Shown: positions 24,211-35,473 of the stretch, piece by piece
Layout of the letters: each line of letters opens with the position of its first letter
Position numbering within the stretch: position 1 is the first letter of the stretch
Assembly (NCBI GenBank): GCA_029379385.1
Contig: CM055611.1
Span: 25,200,092 to 25,264,091 of the forward strand
Length of the DNA: 64,000 nt
Direction: 5' to 3'
From: Quillaja saponaria
Taxonomy: Eukaryota; Streptophyta; Magnoliopsida; Fabales; Quillajaceae
The notes under the pieces: generated by a model
The model's database searches: none
Told to the model about the DNA's origin: nothing
What the model saw: only the letters and a program-made list of their open reading frames with translations
Made by a program: the position numbers and the translations under genes

Positions 24211-24589
24211 TGGATGGATGATCCATCCGGGATCTCTTCCCATTCTATGGGCTAATACTATATATCCACCCTTTCAGATAATTCAGTGGGTAATAATTTT
24301 TTTATTGAAAATTATTTCATATAATGAGATATTCAATTTTATATTCTTATGAGTTGTGAATCTTTAGAGTTGTAATATTAGTTAATATAAAAATGTATAT
24401 TTATCGTAGTTTATTTGGATTTGAAACCATCTATGCTAAAAATAAAAAAATTCAAATACAAACAAAAGTTTTACAGTTAAAATTAACCACATAAGAAGGA
24501 TCGCTAGATCCACAACTAACGCAAAGGGTCATGATTCCCTATAAGAGGATTTGTATTTGATGAATTTCTAACTTCCCAGTTCCAAGTCT

Positions 24590-24976
24590 TCGTTTACTAA
24601 ACTCTCCCTTCAAGTCTTTGTTTAAATGTTCATGTCCTCAATTATTTGATGCATTCCTCCAAGTTTGATTTAAATAATCATGATGACCTCAAATGTTTAA
24701 TGGTTCTCCCAATACATGTCTTGATCCATGTCATTTATTTGTTAAATAGTCTTCTTTGTATAAACATGCCACTTGCTCGACATAATACCTAACTTGATTT
24801 TTAAGATTTTATTTAATAAGCTGTAGTTTAAGAATAAATCCCTCTGCTTGCTGAAAAGCCTGTGCTTCAGTTATTGTAGCTTGTTTTTGTTCTTGTGTCT
24901 CTAAAAGGAAGGATACCATCTCCTTTTTCCAAATTTCCTTACCCGCCCTTATAGAGTAAGGAAATTTCCTTACCAA
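24590..24976 (+). promoter_or_regulatory. Promoter and leader of NLR copy 1
   Basis: Holds AAGTCTTTGTTTA-type repeats at 24590-24640, then the CCACTTGCTCGACATAATAC block (about 24769) also found before DUF4220 copy 2. A proximal block follows, with GTTATTGTAGCTTG, TTTTTGTTCTTGTGTCT and AAGGATACCATCTCC, corresponding to the DUF4220 copy 1 leader. 24976 is immediately before the ATG. Sharing this with an unrelated gene family is the notable point. 24215-24590 before it is non-coding AT-rich DNA. Confidence 0.6.
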
Positions 24977-27900
24977 ATGGCCATCGTTCCATTCATTCCA
25001 TCTGTTATCTTTTATGTACTTGTTACTCTATCTGTACTTGTCATACTGTCACCTCTCATAACCAAACTTTTCTTCTATTATTATTTGGAGGAAAAAATCA
25101 AGTGTGTTGATAAAGATTCAGAATTACTGGATGCTCTTTGGAAAGATGTTTATGGTGTGAATTCTGGGGATCAAGTAGTTGCTGCCCTCAATCTGCAACT
25201 AAACCAAGTGGAGGAAGAATGGTTGAAATCAACAAGAAACCTGGCTGACGATGCAGGAGGTTGCGACAAAAAGTACAAGAATTTGCATGGAGGAAGGTAT
25301 GTTTTCATTCTCCACAAAATAAAACCAATATTTGATCTTGTACGGGAAGTAAATCGGATCAATATAGCAATAAAAAGCCACCTTGCGGGAAAGAAAAATG
25401 ATTCTATTCACATCTTTAAGTCTCTTGAGAGACAAAGATCCGTGATTAGATCCGTGAATGGAAGCCTCAATGAGAGACGTGTTTATTTAGACGGATGTCC
25501 CATTGTTCGAAAATCTGAAGCAACATCTCTATCACGAAAAGCAAACATCCTCTCCACAAAAAGAAAAGACTTGATTAGTGGCATGGAATCGGAAATTCTG
25601 ATAGTCAAATTAGTGATTACACTGCAAGCATTCGTGAAAGATTTGCATATGCTTGAATTACAAAGTGAAACAGAAAAAGTCTGGGTGAAACAAGCTGAAC
25701 ATATGATTCTTGAAGCAGAGAATGCCATTGACATCCTCATGAGTGTGAGACCAAATCTAGTGAGGTGAGTTTCATTTCTTTTTTGTTTCTTCGTTCGTAT
25801 TGTAATACAAAAATATCAATTATTTAAACATTCAACTATCATTTTTCTTTTTCACTTTTTCTAATTCTAAACTTTGAGAATCCCTAACAATTCGTCATGT
25901 CACTTAATGAATTGTTCAATTACATAGATGCTTAACTTCTAATTGTATATCTTGATACAAGTTCCGCGACACCTTGAGATTTGTTTAAGTAATTATTCAA
26001 TGACTTGAATATATTTAAATATTCTCATCCCACTCTCTTTTTGAAAGTAGGACTTCATTAAAACAACTTTTTATTGAAGTAACTCTATTTTTCTTTCTTA
26101 ACTTTGAAATTATTAAAAAATATTAGTGTAAATTATTTTATAGGATCAATTACAATTTATTCTCACGAACTACCATCCATTTTGTAATTGTTCTCATAAA
26201 CTATCAATTAGGCACTTAATCCCATTATTTGAGTCCTAATTGGTAAATTACTTTAACCATTCAACTTATCTATTAAATCAAACAAAGTAACTTTTAAAAA
26301 ATAATAATAAACTATCATTGTTATGAGTGTTTTAATGTCTTTTTATTTTCTGTTTATTTTTCTTCTTTTTTAAATTTTTTAACAATTGAACTATCTATAT
26401 TGATCCAATTAGCATGTGTAGATTGAAATTAACATTTATCAATACATAGAATATTATACTAAAATATAATCAACATAAAGCATTCAATTTGATAAGAAAA
26501 AAATGTAGAAACTAGAAAAGATGTATAAAAACTTAAAACAATTATAATTTAGTCTATTTTGAATTAATTTGTTAGATTTAATAGATAATTTGGATAATTG
26601 GAGAGTATTTACTAATTATGACTCAAATAAGAAGGTCATTTGCCTCTAGTCGATAGTTCATGATGACTATTACAAAATAAGTTGAAGTTTATGAATGATA
26701 AAATGTAACTGTTATGAACGGTATATCAAATATTAATTCTTTCAACTCTTAAATGGGGACAGAGAAAGAGTTAATAATTAATACAATGCATAGGTGTGAA
26801 TAGAAAGACACTAAAATAACTCCAATTTGGTTATACAACAAGATGGAAATCCTCTGTCTCCTTCTCATGGTGTGTGAGTTCATGTCTTTTACACCAATGA
26901 TGTACAACATCTCATATCTTTTACATGCCTCTGCAACAGGTGGCTTCCAAGGTTTGGTAATTGGACAGCAAGGCAGAAGTTCAAAATGGAGATGAAGTAT
27001 GTTCAAACTGAACTCACAAAACTGTTAGACAGAAAGGATAGATTTGATTTCAAGTGTATCTACACAGATGCTTCAAAAGTTTTCCTGCTTCAGCATCCAT
27101 TGACAATTGAGGATACAAGTTTCGAGGATATCTCATCTTCTGTAGACAGAATTTCCACCTGCCTCAGCAATGTGCAGCCGACGAGGAAGCAAGTTATCGA
27201 TGAAATCAAAGCCCTCCGTGATCAGTTGAATCGCGTATACAACCTCCTCAATGATGTACTGGGTGAACTTTTGTTTCATGCAAGAAAGCTTGGGTTAGAG
27301 CAAGTAAAGTACATTGCTCAAGTTGCAGCAGGTTCCATAGAGTCATACATGAGAGAAGATAAGCCAAAGTATTTAAAGAGAATTAAGCCAATCAAGCGCA
27401 GTGTCATTCTTCTGGGTAGAATCTTAACAATATGCCACATTGAAAAAAAGCTGTCAAGCTCGGTTGTCAGTTTTGAAGAAGAAGTAAAAGCAGTGCTGTC
27501 AAAAATCCTTACCGCAGACAGTGAATTTCGAGAAAATAGTGTGATTTCAATTATGGGGATGTGGGGCGTAGGTAAGACAACACTGGCGAAGGAGGTTTAT
27601 TACCACAGAACTATTCAGCAGCATTTTCGGATCCGTGCTTGGGTGAATTTACCTCCAGCAAGAAAACTGTTTCAGAATGTAGCAAGAAAATTTTGGATCG
27701 ATAAACTTCGACAACACTTGGAGCGCGGCCCGTACCTTTTAGTTCTGAACGATATGCAAAAAGAAGATTGGTATATGCTAGAGGAAGAGTTACAATTAAA
27801 TGTGAGCAATGTAAACAGAATATTGTTCACAACACGCTACTTCTATGACTCTATTGAAGGTAGTAGTAATTACTATGTTCGATTAAGAACCAAAGAACAG

Positions 27901-29758
27901 AGTTGGAAGTTGTATAAGCAAATACTGACATTACGGGGTGCAGGACAAACTGATTCACGGGAGGAAAAACTCATTAAAAAGGTTGTAGAAAGGTGTGGAG
28001 GGTTACCATGGAGCATTTTAAATCTGGCATGTGAGAAACCTGTGGCCGATGAGCTACACGAGGCACTAAAAAGATTCAATCAAGACTGGGGCCTACAAGC
28101 ATGGTTGGAGAACCTGGATTATAATTTTACTTTCTTCTATTTGAATTACACAAACAGAGTTCGCCCCCACGAGAGGCGCCTCCCGAATATGGAGACTTAC
28201 TTTCTTTTTCCGTATCTTTCTTACTTGAGACTCTTCCCTAGAGATTTTGAAATTCGTCGACGGAGATTACTTGCTCTTTGGATTGCAGAAGGACTTGTGT
28301 TTATTGACAACGCCAACAGGGGAAAAACAAATTATGAAGTTGCAGTGAATCACTTCAACTGGTTGATAAGCCTCGACATAATTCAGATAGTGGAAGGAAA
28401 GGGAGCCGGAAAAATTAAGACATGTCGTTTGCCTGGTGTTCTGCGCGAACTCATCCTGCGATATGAAGATTTAGATGAAGACACTAACTTGAACAAGTCC
28501 ATTCGGCTTGTCGATAATTATGATGTCAACGACGTTAGTTCTGAGCATATTCATGGCGCTGACACACATTCACCACATGTTTCGCTTAAATACCGAGGTC
28601 TTCTCTCTTTCATCTCCACAGACACTCGGGAAGGAAACAAACCGGGAGAAGATATAAAGAGCTTTCTTAACAGAGGAATTACAATTGACTGCTTTGGAGA
28701 GTTGAAGGTACTTGATCTTGAGCGCTGTATTCAGACCTCAATTGCCCAATGCCATAGGGAAGCTGATTGCTCTGAGATATCTAGGCTTGAGGTGGACTTA
28801 TATAAAGGAAATTCCATCAAGCATTGGCAACTTGAACCATCTGGAAACTCTTGATTTGAAGCATACTCATGTTCGAAATCTGCCCATTACGATATGGAAA
28901 ATGCTCAGTCTTGAGCACCTTTACTTGGACCAGATTTATCGAAGTGTGTTTTTGTATGAACCAGATATTAAACGAGGTTCCCTCGCTCAACTGCAAACTT
29001 TATGGGGTGCATTCTTGAATGAAAGCAGCCCTTTACTAAAGAATGAGCATGAGTCGATCAGGCAAACCCAGCTGCCAAACCTAACAAAATTGGGCCTTAC
29101 ACTGCAGCTGGAACCACGAAAGCAAAAGCAATTAGCAAAGTGGGTTGCAAGTCTGAAAAACCTTCAACGTTTGAGCTTAAGATCAATCAACCATGAGGGC
29201 AAACCTCAGGCTATGCATCTGGAGTCTCTATGGGACTTTCCAAATCTCTACAGCTTGCAGTTGTGTGGAAATATAGAGAACATACCACTGTTTAATTTCT
29301 TCCCCGTGTGTCTCACTCACCTTACCTTGTCCGCCACTAACTTAAAGAATGGCCCAAAGAATGACCCAGAGAATGACCCAGTGAAAGTTCTACAGTCACT
29401 CCCCCAACTTAAAACACTTTGTTTATGTTCTGATTCTTTCATGGGAGAAAGTATTGTTTGCTCATCGGGTGATTTTCCCCTGCTAAAATTCTTGAAAATA
29501 TGGAAGCTGAAGGCACTAAAAGAATGGGATATGCAGGAAGGAGCAATGCCATATCTGCGTGAGTTAGAGATCAGGTCCTGCCACCTCCTGGAGGTTCCCA
29601 GTGGATTGAAACATTTGAGCGAACTCCACGAATTGAAGTTGGGAGATATGCCAGAGAAATTCACCACTGCCATTGAACAAAACAAACAGCAAATATGGAG
29701 CAAACTTCACAGACTTCCTGATGTCACCAGAATACCACCTTCTTCTCATGCTAAATGA
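24977..29758 (+). pseudogene. Membrane-anchored CC-NB-ARC-LRR protein, copy 1 (one frameshift)
   Basis: Plant NLR, probably an immune receptor or helper. Exon 1 (24977-25764) opens with a hydrophobic segment (about residues 4-36), then helical Rx-N-like text: LNQVEEEWLKSTRNLADDA, and later VWVKQAEHMILEAENAID. A GT-AG intron (25765-26939) splits an Arg codon; the join RWLPRFGNW matches the uninterrupted RWFPGFANW of copy 3. Exon 2 has a P-loop (GMWGVGKTT, about residues 469-477), a weak kinase-2 (YLLVLNDM, about 528), ILFTTRY, CGGLPWSIL, a winged-helix stretch (YLRLFPRDFEI, LWIAEGLV) and CRLPG (about 758-762) where CxxHD is normal. An added base near 28724 shifts the frame at the LRR start; LRRs continue in the next frame to 29758 (LRYLGLRWTYIKEIPSSIG). 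Restored length would be about 1,200 residues; unrestored it stops early in the LRR region. Mutation and assembly error are both possible. Confidence 0.85.
25765..26939 (+). other. Intron of NLR copy 1
   Basis: Donor GTGAGT after CTAGTGAG and acceptor CTGCAACAG before GTGGCTTCC. The protein join is supported by the intronless copy 3. AT-rich, no nested gene seen. Confidence 0.8.
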
Positions 29759-30540
29759 GTATCAGCCTTCACACATGCCAAGTAAGTCCACACCCCTCTC
29801 CTCCCTTCTTGTGCTATTCTCTTATGAATTGACGTCTTCTGAAACTATCCAAAAATTGTAACACCTATTGCTTGTCTATCGCTAGGTATACACTAATAAA
29901 AAGTCGGTTTAGAGAGCTTGTGGATCACACCTCATCTACTATCTGGTTCAATAGGTTGGTTGGTTTGTTTTGGTTGTGAAAGTGCCATTGGAAGTTGTAT
30001 TTCTTCATTTATAGGAACTGAGTTTATTGTGCACGGAGATGATTCTGTGTCTGGATTTCTTCTATTTGGCTGTTGTATGTTTCTTGTGTTCTTTATTTTG
30101 TAATTGGAGTTGACAAATATTGCTTCTTACATTATTAAGCTTTGATGTCAGTTATGGAATAATTAGAAGCTCTTTTATGTTATTCCTACTTTTAATTAAC
30201 AAATAACAATAAGTTGGATTTGGATTACAGAAGGGTGCAATTAATATATAGTATTGTATTTTCAAGGAGATGGAGTATTGGGTTTAAAATCCAATTCCAT
30301 TGATTTATCTAACAGGTGGAGCATCTGATGCAGTAATAATTCAGAACAATTTGTTTATTCTTTCTATTTCAGTTTTCAGTTACTGCTTAACGAGTACTCA
30401 TGGTGTCTGCAATTTATTGGTACCCGTCTTCATCTTCTGCCAGTCTGTTCTTGTGCATATTCGCATTCAAAGTTCTTTGAGAAAAGTCTACTGCTTGTGT
30501 TTTTATTTCTTTCTCTAATTAGGGTACTGTCATACCAGTT
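29759..30540 (+). other. Conserved 3' flank of NLR copy 1 with splice-like signals
   Basis: Matches the NLR copy 2 flank (48196-48770) over most of its length. A donor-like CCAAGTAAGTCC sits just after the stop (GT at 29782). Acceptor-like sites follow: TTCATTTATAG before GAACTGAG (about 30015), and CTAACAG before GTGGAGCATCTGATG (about 30317). The same two acceptors exist in copy 2, which suggests a spliced 3' untranslated region. Copy 1 has about 125 extra bases before the second acceptor. Confidence 0.45.
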
Positions 30541-30938
30541 CCCTATCTATTCTTTAGTTTATGGGTAGTAGGCTATTGAAGTTTTTCCTAATTAGGGCCT
30601 GAAAAATTTATGCCAGATACATGGTACAGTCGAAGCCTCAAAGGAAGGCCGAGGGATATGACAATTTTGAAACTTACAGATGCAGTAGTTGTAGTGAACA
30701 CTTGCTACTTCATGTCCTTCAATTAATCAAGCATTTCAACAATTTCAACGTGAAATAAAATTAGTGAACACTTACTAATAATTAACCGTTTTCCAAACCT
30801 TCATCTTGAGCTTATGGAGCAGTTAGTGATTATCATAAAAATAATGAAGTTTAGAAGCGGCAAAAGAATGCTTGAAGGATACCTTTCCTTATCGATGTGG
30901 AAAAAAAAAAAAAAAAAGGATGACTTTAAAGTCATTAA

Positions 30939-31092
30939 TGTGGAATGAATAGTAAAGTTTAACAAGGACAACAACTTGTTAATGGGATACATTGTCCTCT
31001 GCAGTATAAGAATGCAAGAGTTAAATTAAAATTGAAGGTCACACTAATCTCGGGTGTGAGAATACATGGCTAAAGAATGGTAAGCCATGTAC
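30939..31092 (+). repeat. Block E: ~150 bp upstream module
   Basis: Recurs at 48858-48990 (upstream of DUF4220 copy 3) and 53218-53370. Landmarks: GGGATACATTGTCCTCTGCA, GCAAGAGTTAAATTAAAATT, GAAGGTCACACTAATC and GGCTAAAGAATGGTAAGCC. Here it lies about 170 bases before the germin-like gene and may carry promoter function. Confidence 0.6.
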
Positions 31093-31259
31093 TTTCTCTG
31101 TTTTATTTTGTTCTATAACTCATCCATTATTGTGAGCTGCATGGGCATTTCTCTAATCTTCAACTTGCAACCACAACCCTCATATGTAGCACTGTAAAAA
31201 TCTAACCTACCTAATAAGAATTAGTGGTAATCCATTATACCAAGACAATACCAACAAAA

Positions 31260-31903
31260 ATGCTTCACATTTTTTTCCTCTTTGCCCTCCTCTTCTCCTC
31301 TTCCCATGCTTCTGTCGGAGACTTTTTGTGTAGCAGACCTTAAAGGTCCACATAGCCCTGCAGGTTGCTTTTGCAAAGGCGGAAGCTAATGTCACGGTGG
31401 ATGACTTTGTGTTTACTGGCCTAAGCAAGGCTGGGAACACCTCCAACTTAATTAGTGCTGCAGTGTCTCCTGCACTTGTTGCTCAATTTCCAGGTGTTAA
31501 TGGACTTGGTCTTTCCATTGCACGGTTAGACCTTGCACCGGCTGGTGTCATCCCAATCCATACTCGTCCGGGTGCTTCTGAAATTCTTGTTGTTATAAAA
31601 GGAAAAATCACTGCTGGATTTATTTCATCAGCTAATTCAGTTAATGTAAAGACAGTAAAGAGAGGAGAAATTTTTGTTTTCCCACAGGGATTGTTGCATT
31701 TTCAAGTAAATGTTGGTGGGAGAAAAGCTATTGCTTTTGTTAGTTTCAATAGCCCAAACCCTGGTCTGCAAATCCCTGATTTTGCTTTGTCTGCAAATAA
31801 CTTAACTTCTGCACTGGTGGAAAAGACTACTTTCCTTGATCCTGCACAAGTGAAGAAGCTCAAGGGTATTCTAGGTGGTACTGGCTATGCTTGGTTTTAA
31901 TGC
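31260..31903 (+). pseudogene. Germin-like protein (cupin), frameshifted
   Basis: Germin-like proteins are secreted cell-wall cupins. The start at 31260 gives a signal peptide (MLHIFFLFALLFSSSHAS). The frame then moves twice: to [12 protein letters not shown] text near 31330, and again before [20 protein letters not shown] near 31385. Each step corresponds to one extra base. From 31385 the cupin is open to the stop, with [19 protein letters not shown] text, cupin box 1 ([12 protein letters not shown]), KGKITAGF, cupin box 2 ([14 protein letters not shown]) and the usual C-terminal [11 protein letters not shown]. Box 1 normally reads H-x-H; here the second His is Arg, removing one expected metal ligand. 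Length fits the ~210 residue family. It is the only gene of its kind in the window and stands alone between two NLR/DUF units. Confidence 0.8.
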
Positions 31904-32257
31904 ATCTTCAAGTAATTGAACTAGTGTAGTTTGTTTCTGTCTTGAGAACCATGAAATCTTTAATTCAATGTTTGTTTTTTGTAATGATCTACCCACCCAT
32001 GATGGATGGGAGCTTTAATTCAATGTTCAGTCACAACTCTCTGTAGTTTTCTCCTCCAATTCAGAATCCAAGAAATTCTTTTGAGATGCAATTTAATGTA
32101 TGAGTAAATCATGTTTTCGAGATGCAATTTACTTTTTTAGTTCAGTGTTAAAAAAATGTGATTTGAAGTTTTTTAATCGTAGGATGAGTTTGTTAGATTA
32201 TGAGGTACACAATGTGACAATGGAAGATTTTTTTTTTTTTTTTTGAGAGTCATTCTG

Positions 32258-32303
32258 GGGCTCACCTACTTGTCTTGGATGCCGTGGCAACAGTCTCCCT
32301 TAG
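32258..32303 (+). pseudogene. DUF4220 relic, left part
   Basis: The words ACTTGTCTTGGATGCCGTGG and CAACAGTCTCCCTTAG match DUF4220 codons for AYLSSDAVATVSL. The match is cut at 32303 by the inserted element and picks up again at 33902. Confidence 0.65.
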
Positions 32304-33276
32304 GGATTTTTGGACAGAAGCGTCCAATTCTAAAAAGTTTTGTCCAAAATAGTAGATTGCAAAAAACAATGTCCAAAAGGAGGTAGATTGAGAACTCTCC
32401 TAATAGCCACACTTGTACGTTTCTATCTTCTCTCTCCTCCAAATAAAACGGTATGTTATTTTTTAAATTTATAGTGTTTGGTAATTTTTTTTAATAAATT
32501 CTAGTATTTATAATATGTACTCAATTAGTATAAATATGCTTCATTAATTTTTAAATTATTTAATAATTTTACTTTTTAACCTCATGAAATTATATGCTTA
32601 ATATTGTCATCCTTAATATATGCTTCATGAAATTATCACTATTAAAACTTAACCCCCATTTTTTTAATCTCATACCAAACACAACCCTCATATTATATAC
32701 TATAATTTAAAAATATGTCATACATTTTAAATTTAAAAAAAAAATATCATACACTATAAATTTTAAAATTATCATACACTTTAAATTTAAAAAATGTCAT
32801 ATACTTTAAATTAAAAAAAAATATCATATAATATAAATTTTAAAATTATCATACACTTTACATTTACAAAATATCATACATTATAAATTTTAAAATTATC
32901 ATACATTTTAAAATTTTAAAATATCATACACTACAAATTTTAAAATTTTAAAAATATCATACACTATAAATTTTAAAATTATCATACATTTTATAATTCA
33001 AATATATCAGACACTATAAATTAAAAAATTATCATACATTTTAAAATTTAAAAATATCATACACTATAAATTAAAAAATTATCATACACTTTACATATAA
33101 TTTAAAAAATATTATACATTTCAAATTTAAAAAATATCATACACATTAACATTTAAAAAATAGCATACCCTTTTTAAAATTCGATTTCTCAATCTACCAC
33201 ATTTTGAACAATATTTTTTAAAACCTACTATTTTGAATAAATTTTTTGGCAGTTGGAGCCTTCTATCCAAAAATCC
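32304..33276. mobile_element. Mutator-like non-autonomous element with long TIRs
   Basis: About 90 bp imperfect terminal inverted repeats: left begins GGATTTTTGGACAGAAG, right (reverse strand) begins GGATTTTTGGATAGAAGG, and both reach a GTAGATTGAGAA end. Flanked by a ~10 bp target duplication with one mismatch (TCTCCCTTAG at 32294-32303, TCTCCTTTAG at 33277-33286). Such TIR length and duplication size fit Mutator-like elements. 973 bp, no transposase. Confidence 0.75.
32690..33170. repeat. AT-rich minisatellite inside the Mutator-like element
   Basis: About a dozen irregular units of 35-45 bp built from ATCATACACTATAAATTTTA and ATTATCATACATTTTAAA-type halves. Confined to the core between the long inverted repeats. 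Confidence 0.7.
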
Positions 33277-33297
33277 TCTCCTTTAGAGTCTCTTTGG

Positions 33298-33894
33298 GAT
33301 GCACATGCAAACGCGTATTTGTGGGTTTGCGGATGCTTGGGTCGCTTGGGAGTTGAGACTTGGGGCATGATCTCGACCCGTTCGGCTAGGTTGCGTCTTG
33401 TGTTTTATTTGACGGGCCCTAGCCTCCTGGGCCCTACTTTTTCGTTTTTTCTTCATTTTTGTCAAATCCCCCCTTATTCCTCCTTCTATTTCTATATATG
33501 TCCTTCAACTTGTAATTGAATTTATTTATTTAGTTAAATTATTTCAGAATTTTTTTTAAAAATATATTATTTATTAGAATTAAAACTGAATAAGAAATAA
33601 TTTAATTTCAATTAAAATCATAATTGAATAAAAAATAGTTTAATTAGAATTAGAATTGAAAAAAAAATAATTTAAATTTAAATTCAAAAGTAAATAAAAA
33701 TAATAATTTAGTTAGATTTAAAACTGATTAGAAAAAGTGTAATTTTTTTATTAAATTTTAAAACTAAATAAAAATTAGTTTAATTAAAACTTAATAAATT
33801 AATATTATTTTTTAGTAGTTGATGCATAAATTTATTTTTCAAATAATAATCTGAGACTACGTTTCACCTCCTCGCCGCCAATCCAAACACGCAT
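33298..33894. mobile_element. Second insertion in the DUF4220 relic
   Basis: Separates the Mutator-like element from the resumed DUF4220 text at 33902. Flanked by TCTTTGG at 33291-33297 and 33895-33901. Ends are weakly inverted (GCGTATTTGTGGGTTTGCGG against GCGTGTTTGGATTGGCGG read from the right), suggesting a hAT-like MITE. The middle is A/T-rich; no coding. Confidence 0.4.
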
Positions 33895-33901
33895 TCTTTG
33901 G

Positions 33902-34240
33902 TATACTACTTTGGAATGGAGGAAAGTATAAGGATGAATCTACAGACTCACATTTTGTGGTAATGGCACTCTGGGCTCCTTTCCTTCTTTTGCATCTTGG
34001 GCTGTGTGGAATGTGAGCAGAAATCCCATTAGAGACTCATTGTTTCCTCTCCTGATGCTGGCCCCAATTATGCCAGATACATGGAAGAATACGAGTCAAA
34101 GAAATAGGAGGGGGTTTTTAATGTTACATTAGGTAACCTCATTGAAGATCTCAAAATAGAAGGAAACACTAATTTTTGTCCAGCTGAAAAGATCAACCTC
34201 ACGGAACCAGACATTTTACACTATACAAACTCTTCAAGAA
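33902..34240 (+). pseudogene. DUF4220 relic, right part
   Basis: Continues the relic from TATACTAC onwards: text for VVMALWAPFLLLHLG, then a deletion straight to VWNVSRNPIRDSLFP-like and PNYARYMEEYESKK codons, then a stop (TAG at about 34108) and further homologous text to about 34230. About 200 bases of the gene are missing within it. Clearly a dead fourth DUF4220 copy. Confidence 0.75.
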
Positions 34241-34244
34241 GATC

Positions 34245-35473
34245 TCAGTGTCTTTGTTACTAAAGCTCTCTTCAACCTCAAAGTCTTTGTTTATATGTTC
34301 ATGTCCTCAATTATTTGATGCCATCTCCAAGTTTGATTTAGATAATCATGATTTCCAACCTCATATCTATGTTTATTAAGGACATGGGATTAAATTTTGA
34401 CTTCATCTAAGATGGAGGATTTACGAGAAAGGAGAAAACTACCCGCTAATTAAAAAATAAAAAATAAAAATGTTACATCAAAGATTATATGTTATAGTCG
34501 AATTTTCTGAAAATGTAGGCCATATAATGAAAAAAATTGAGAAGAAAAAAATAATAGACATTATCAAATGCCATGAGATGGCTGTGTAGTTGACCAAGTC
34601 TTGAGTATGTGAAACATGATACTGATAGTTGATGTTTCGTTAAATGCCTATATTTAATTAGTAAACTCTCCCGAACCTCAAGTCTTTGTTTATATGGTCA
34701 TGACTTCAAATATTAATGAGTAATTTTTATAATGTATATATTGATTTAATCCAGGTCATTCTTTAAGAATTAAGATTGGAGCCTTTACCTTAAACTCTGG
34801 TCTTTATTTAATGATGAAGTCTTTGTTTTTATGAACTCTTTACAATCAAACTGAGTTTTCAAAATAATAATTTCATCACACCATTCATATGACATTATTC
34901 TTTGTCATATTTGGTTGGCTTTCTGCTCAAATTGCAATTCTAAATATTTCCTTAAGTGCCAATAAGGTATTTTTCTTTAGTTTCTTGTTGAATTTACTTG
35001 TTTCATTCATAATGTGAACACATACACACAAAAGAATTTTTAATTTTGTTGCACGCCACTTGCTCGACATAATACCTAACTGATTTTAAGATTTTACTCG
35101 GCTATAATTTAAGAATGACCCCATCCGCTTTCTTCGTATGAAACAAAACGATAGCTAGGAACATTCATATGTATATGGAAGAAGTCCAAACATATATTTT
35201 TAGTGGAAACTTTTGGTTAGAAAGTTGTAGCTTGCTTTTGTTCTTTTCTGAGAGCAGACGTTGAAGTCTGTCTCTAAATTTAATCCCACAAAAACACAAT
35301 TGTCTTTAAAAGGATACATCTATTTCTTATTTTCCTTACTTCATCAAAGAGTTTGTAGTATATTATCCTCCGTGACAAGTTTCACAAGTTAACTGTGTCT
35401 GGAGTCACTTGTGAAGACTAAGTAGCAAAAGCTGTGATTTGGCAAGAGCAGAGCTACAATCAAGATTGCAACC
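34245..35473 (+). promoter_or_regulatory. Upstream region and 5' leader of DUF4220 copy 2
   Basis: Includes CTCAAGTCTTTGTTTATATG-type repeats (34275, 34675), the TTGGTTGGCTTTCTGCTCAA block (about 34911), the CCACTTGCTCGACATAATAC block (about 35050), the GTAGCTTGCTTTTGTTCTT block and AAAAGGATACATCT (about 35310). The leader element GGAGTCACTTGTGAAGACTA is at about 35401. Same order as copy 1; the middle and proximal blocks are shared with the NLR promoters. Confidence 0.6.

Noticed and set aside
31207..31446. Minus-strand open frame over the germin-like gene
   Set aside because: Shadow of the cupin reading frame; no family features.
32690..33170. CRISPR-like regular repeats
   Set aside because: The units are AT-rich, irregular and without unique spacers, and lie inside a plant DNA transposon; a minisatellite explains them.
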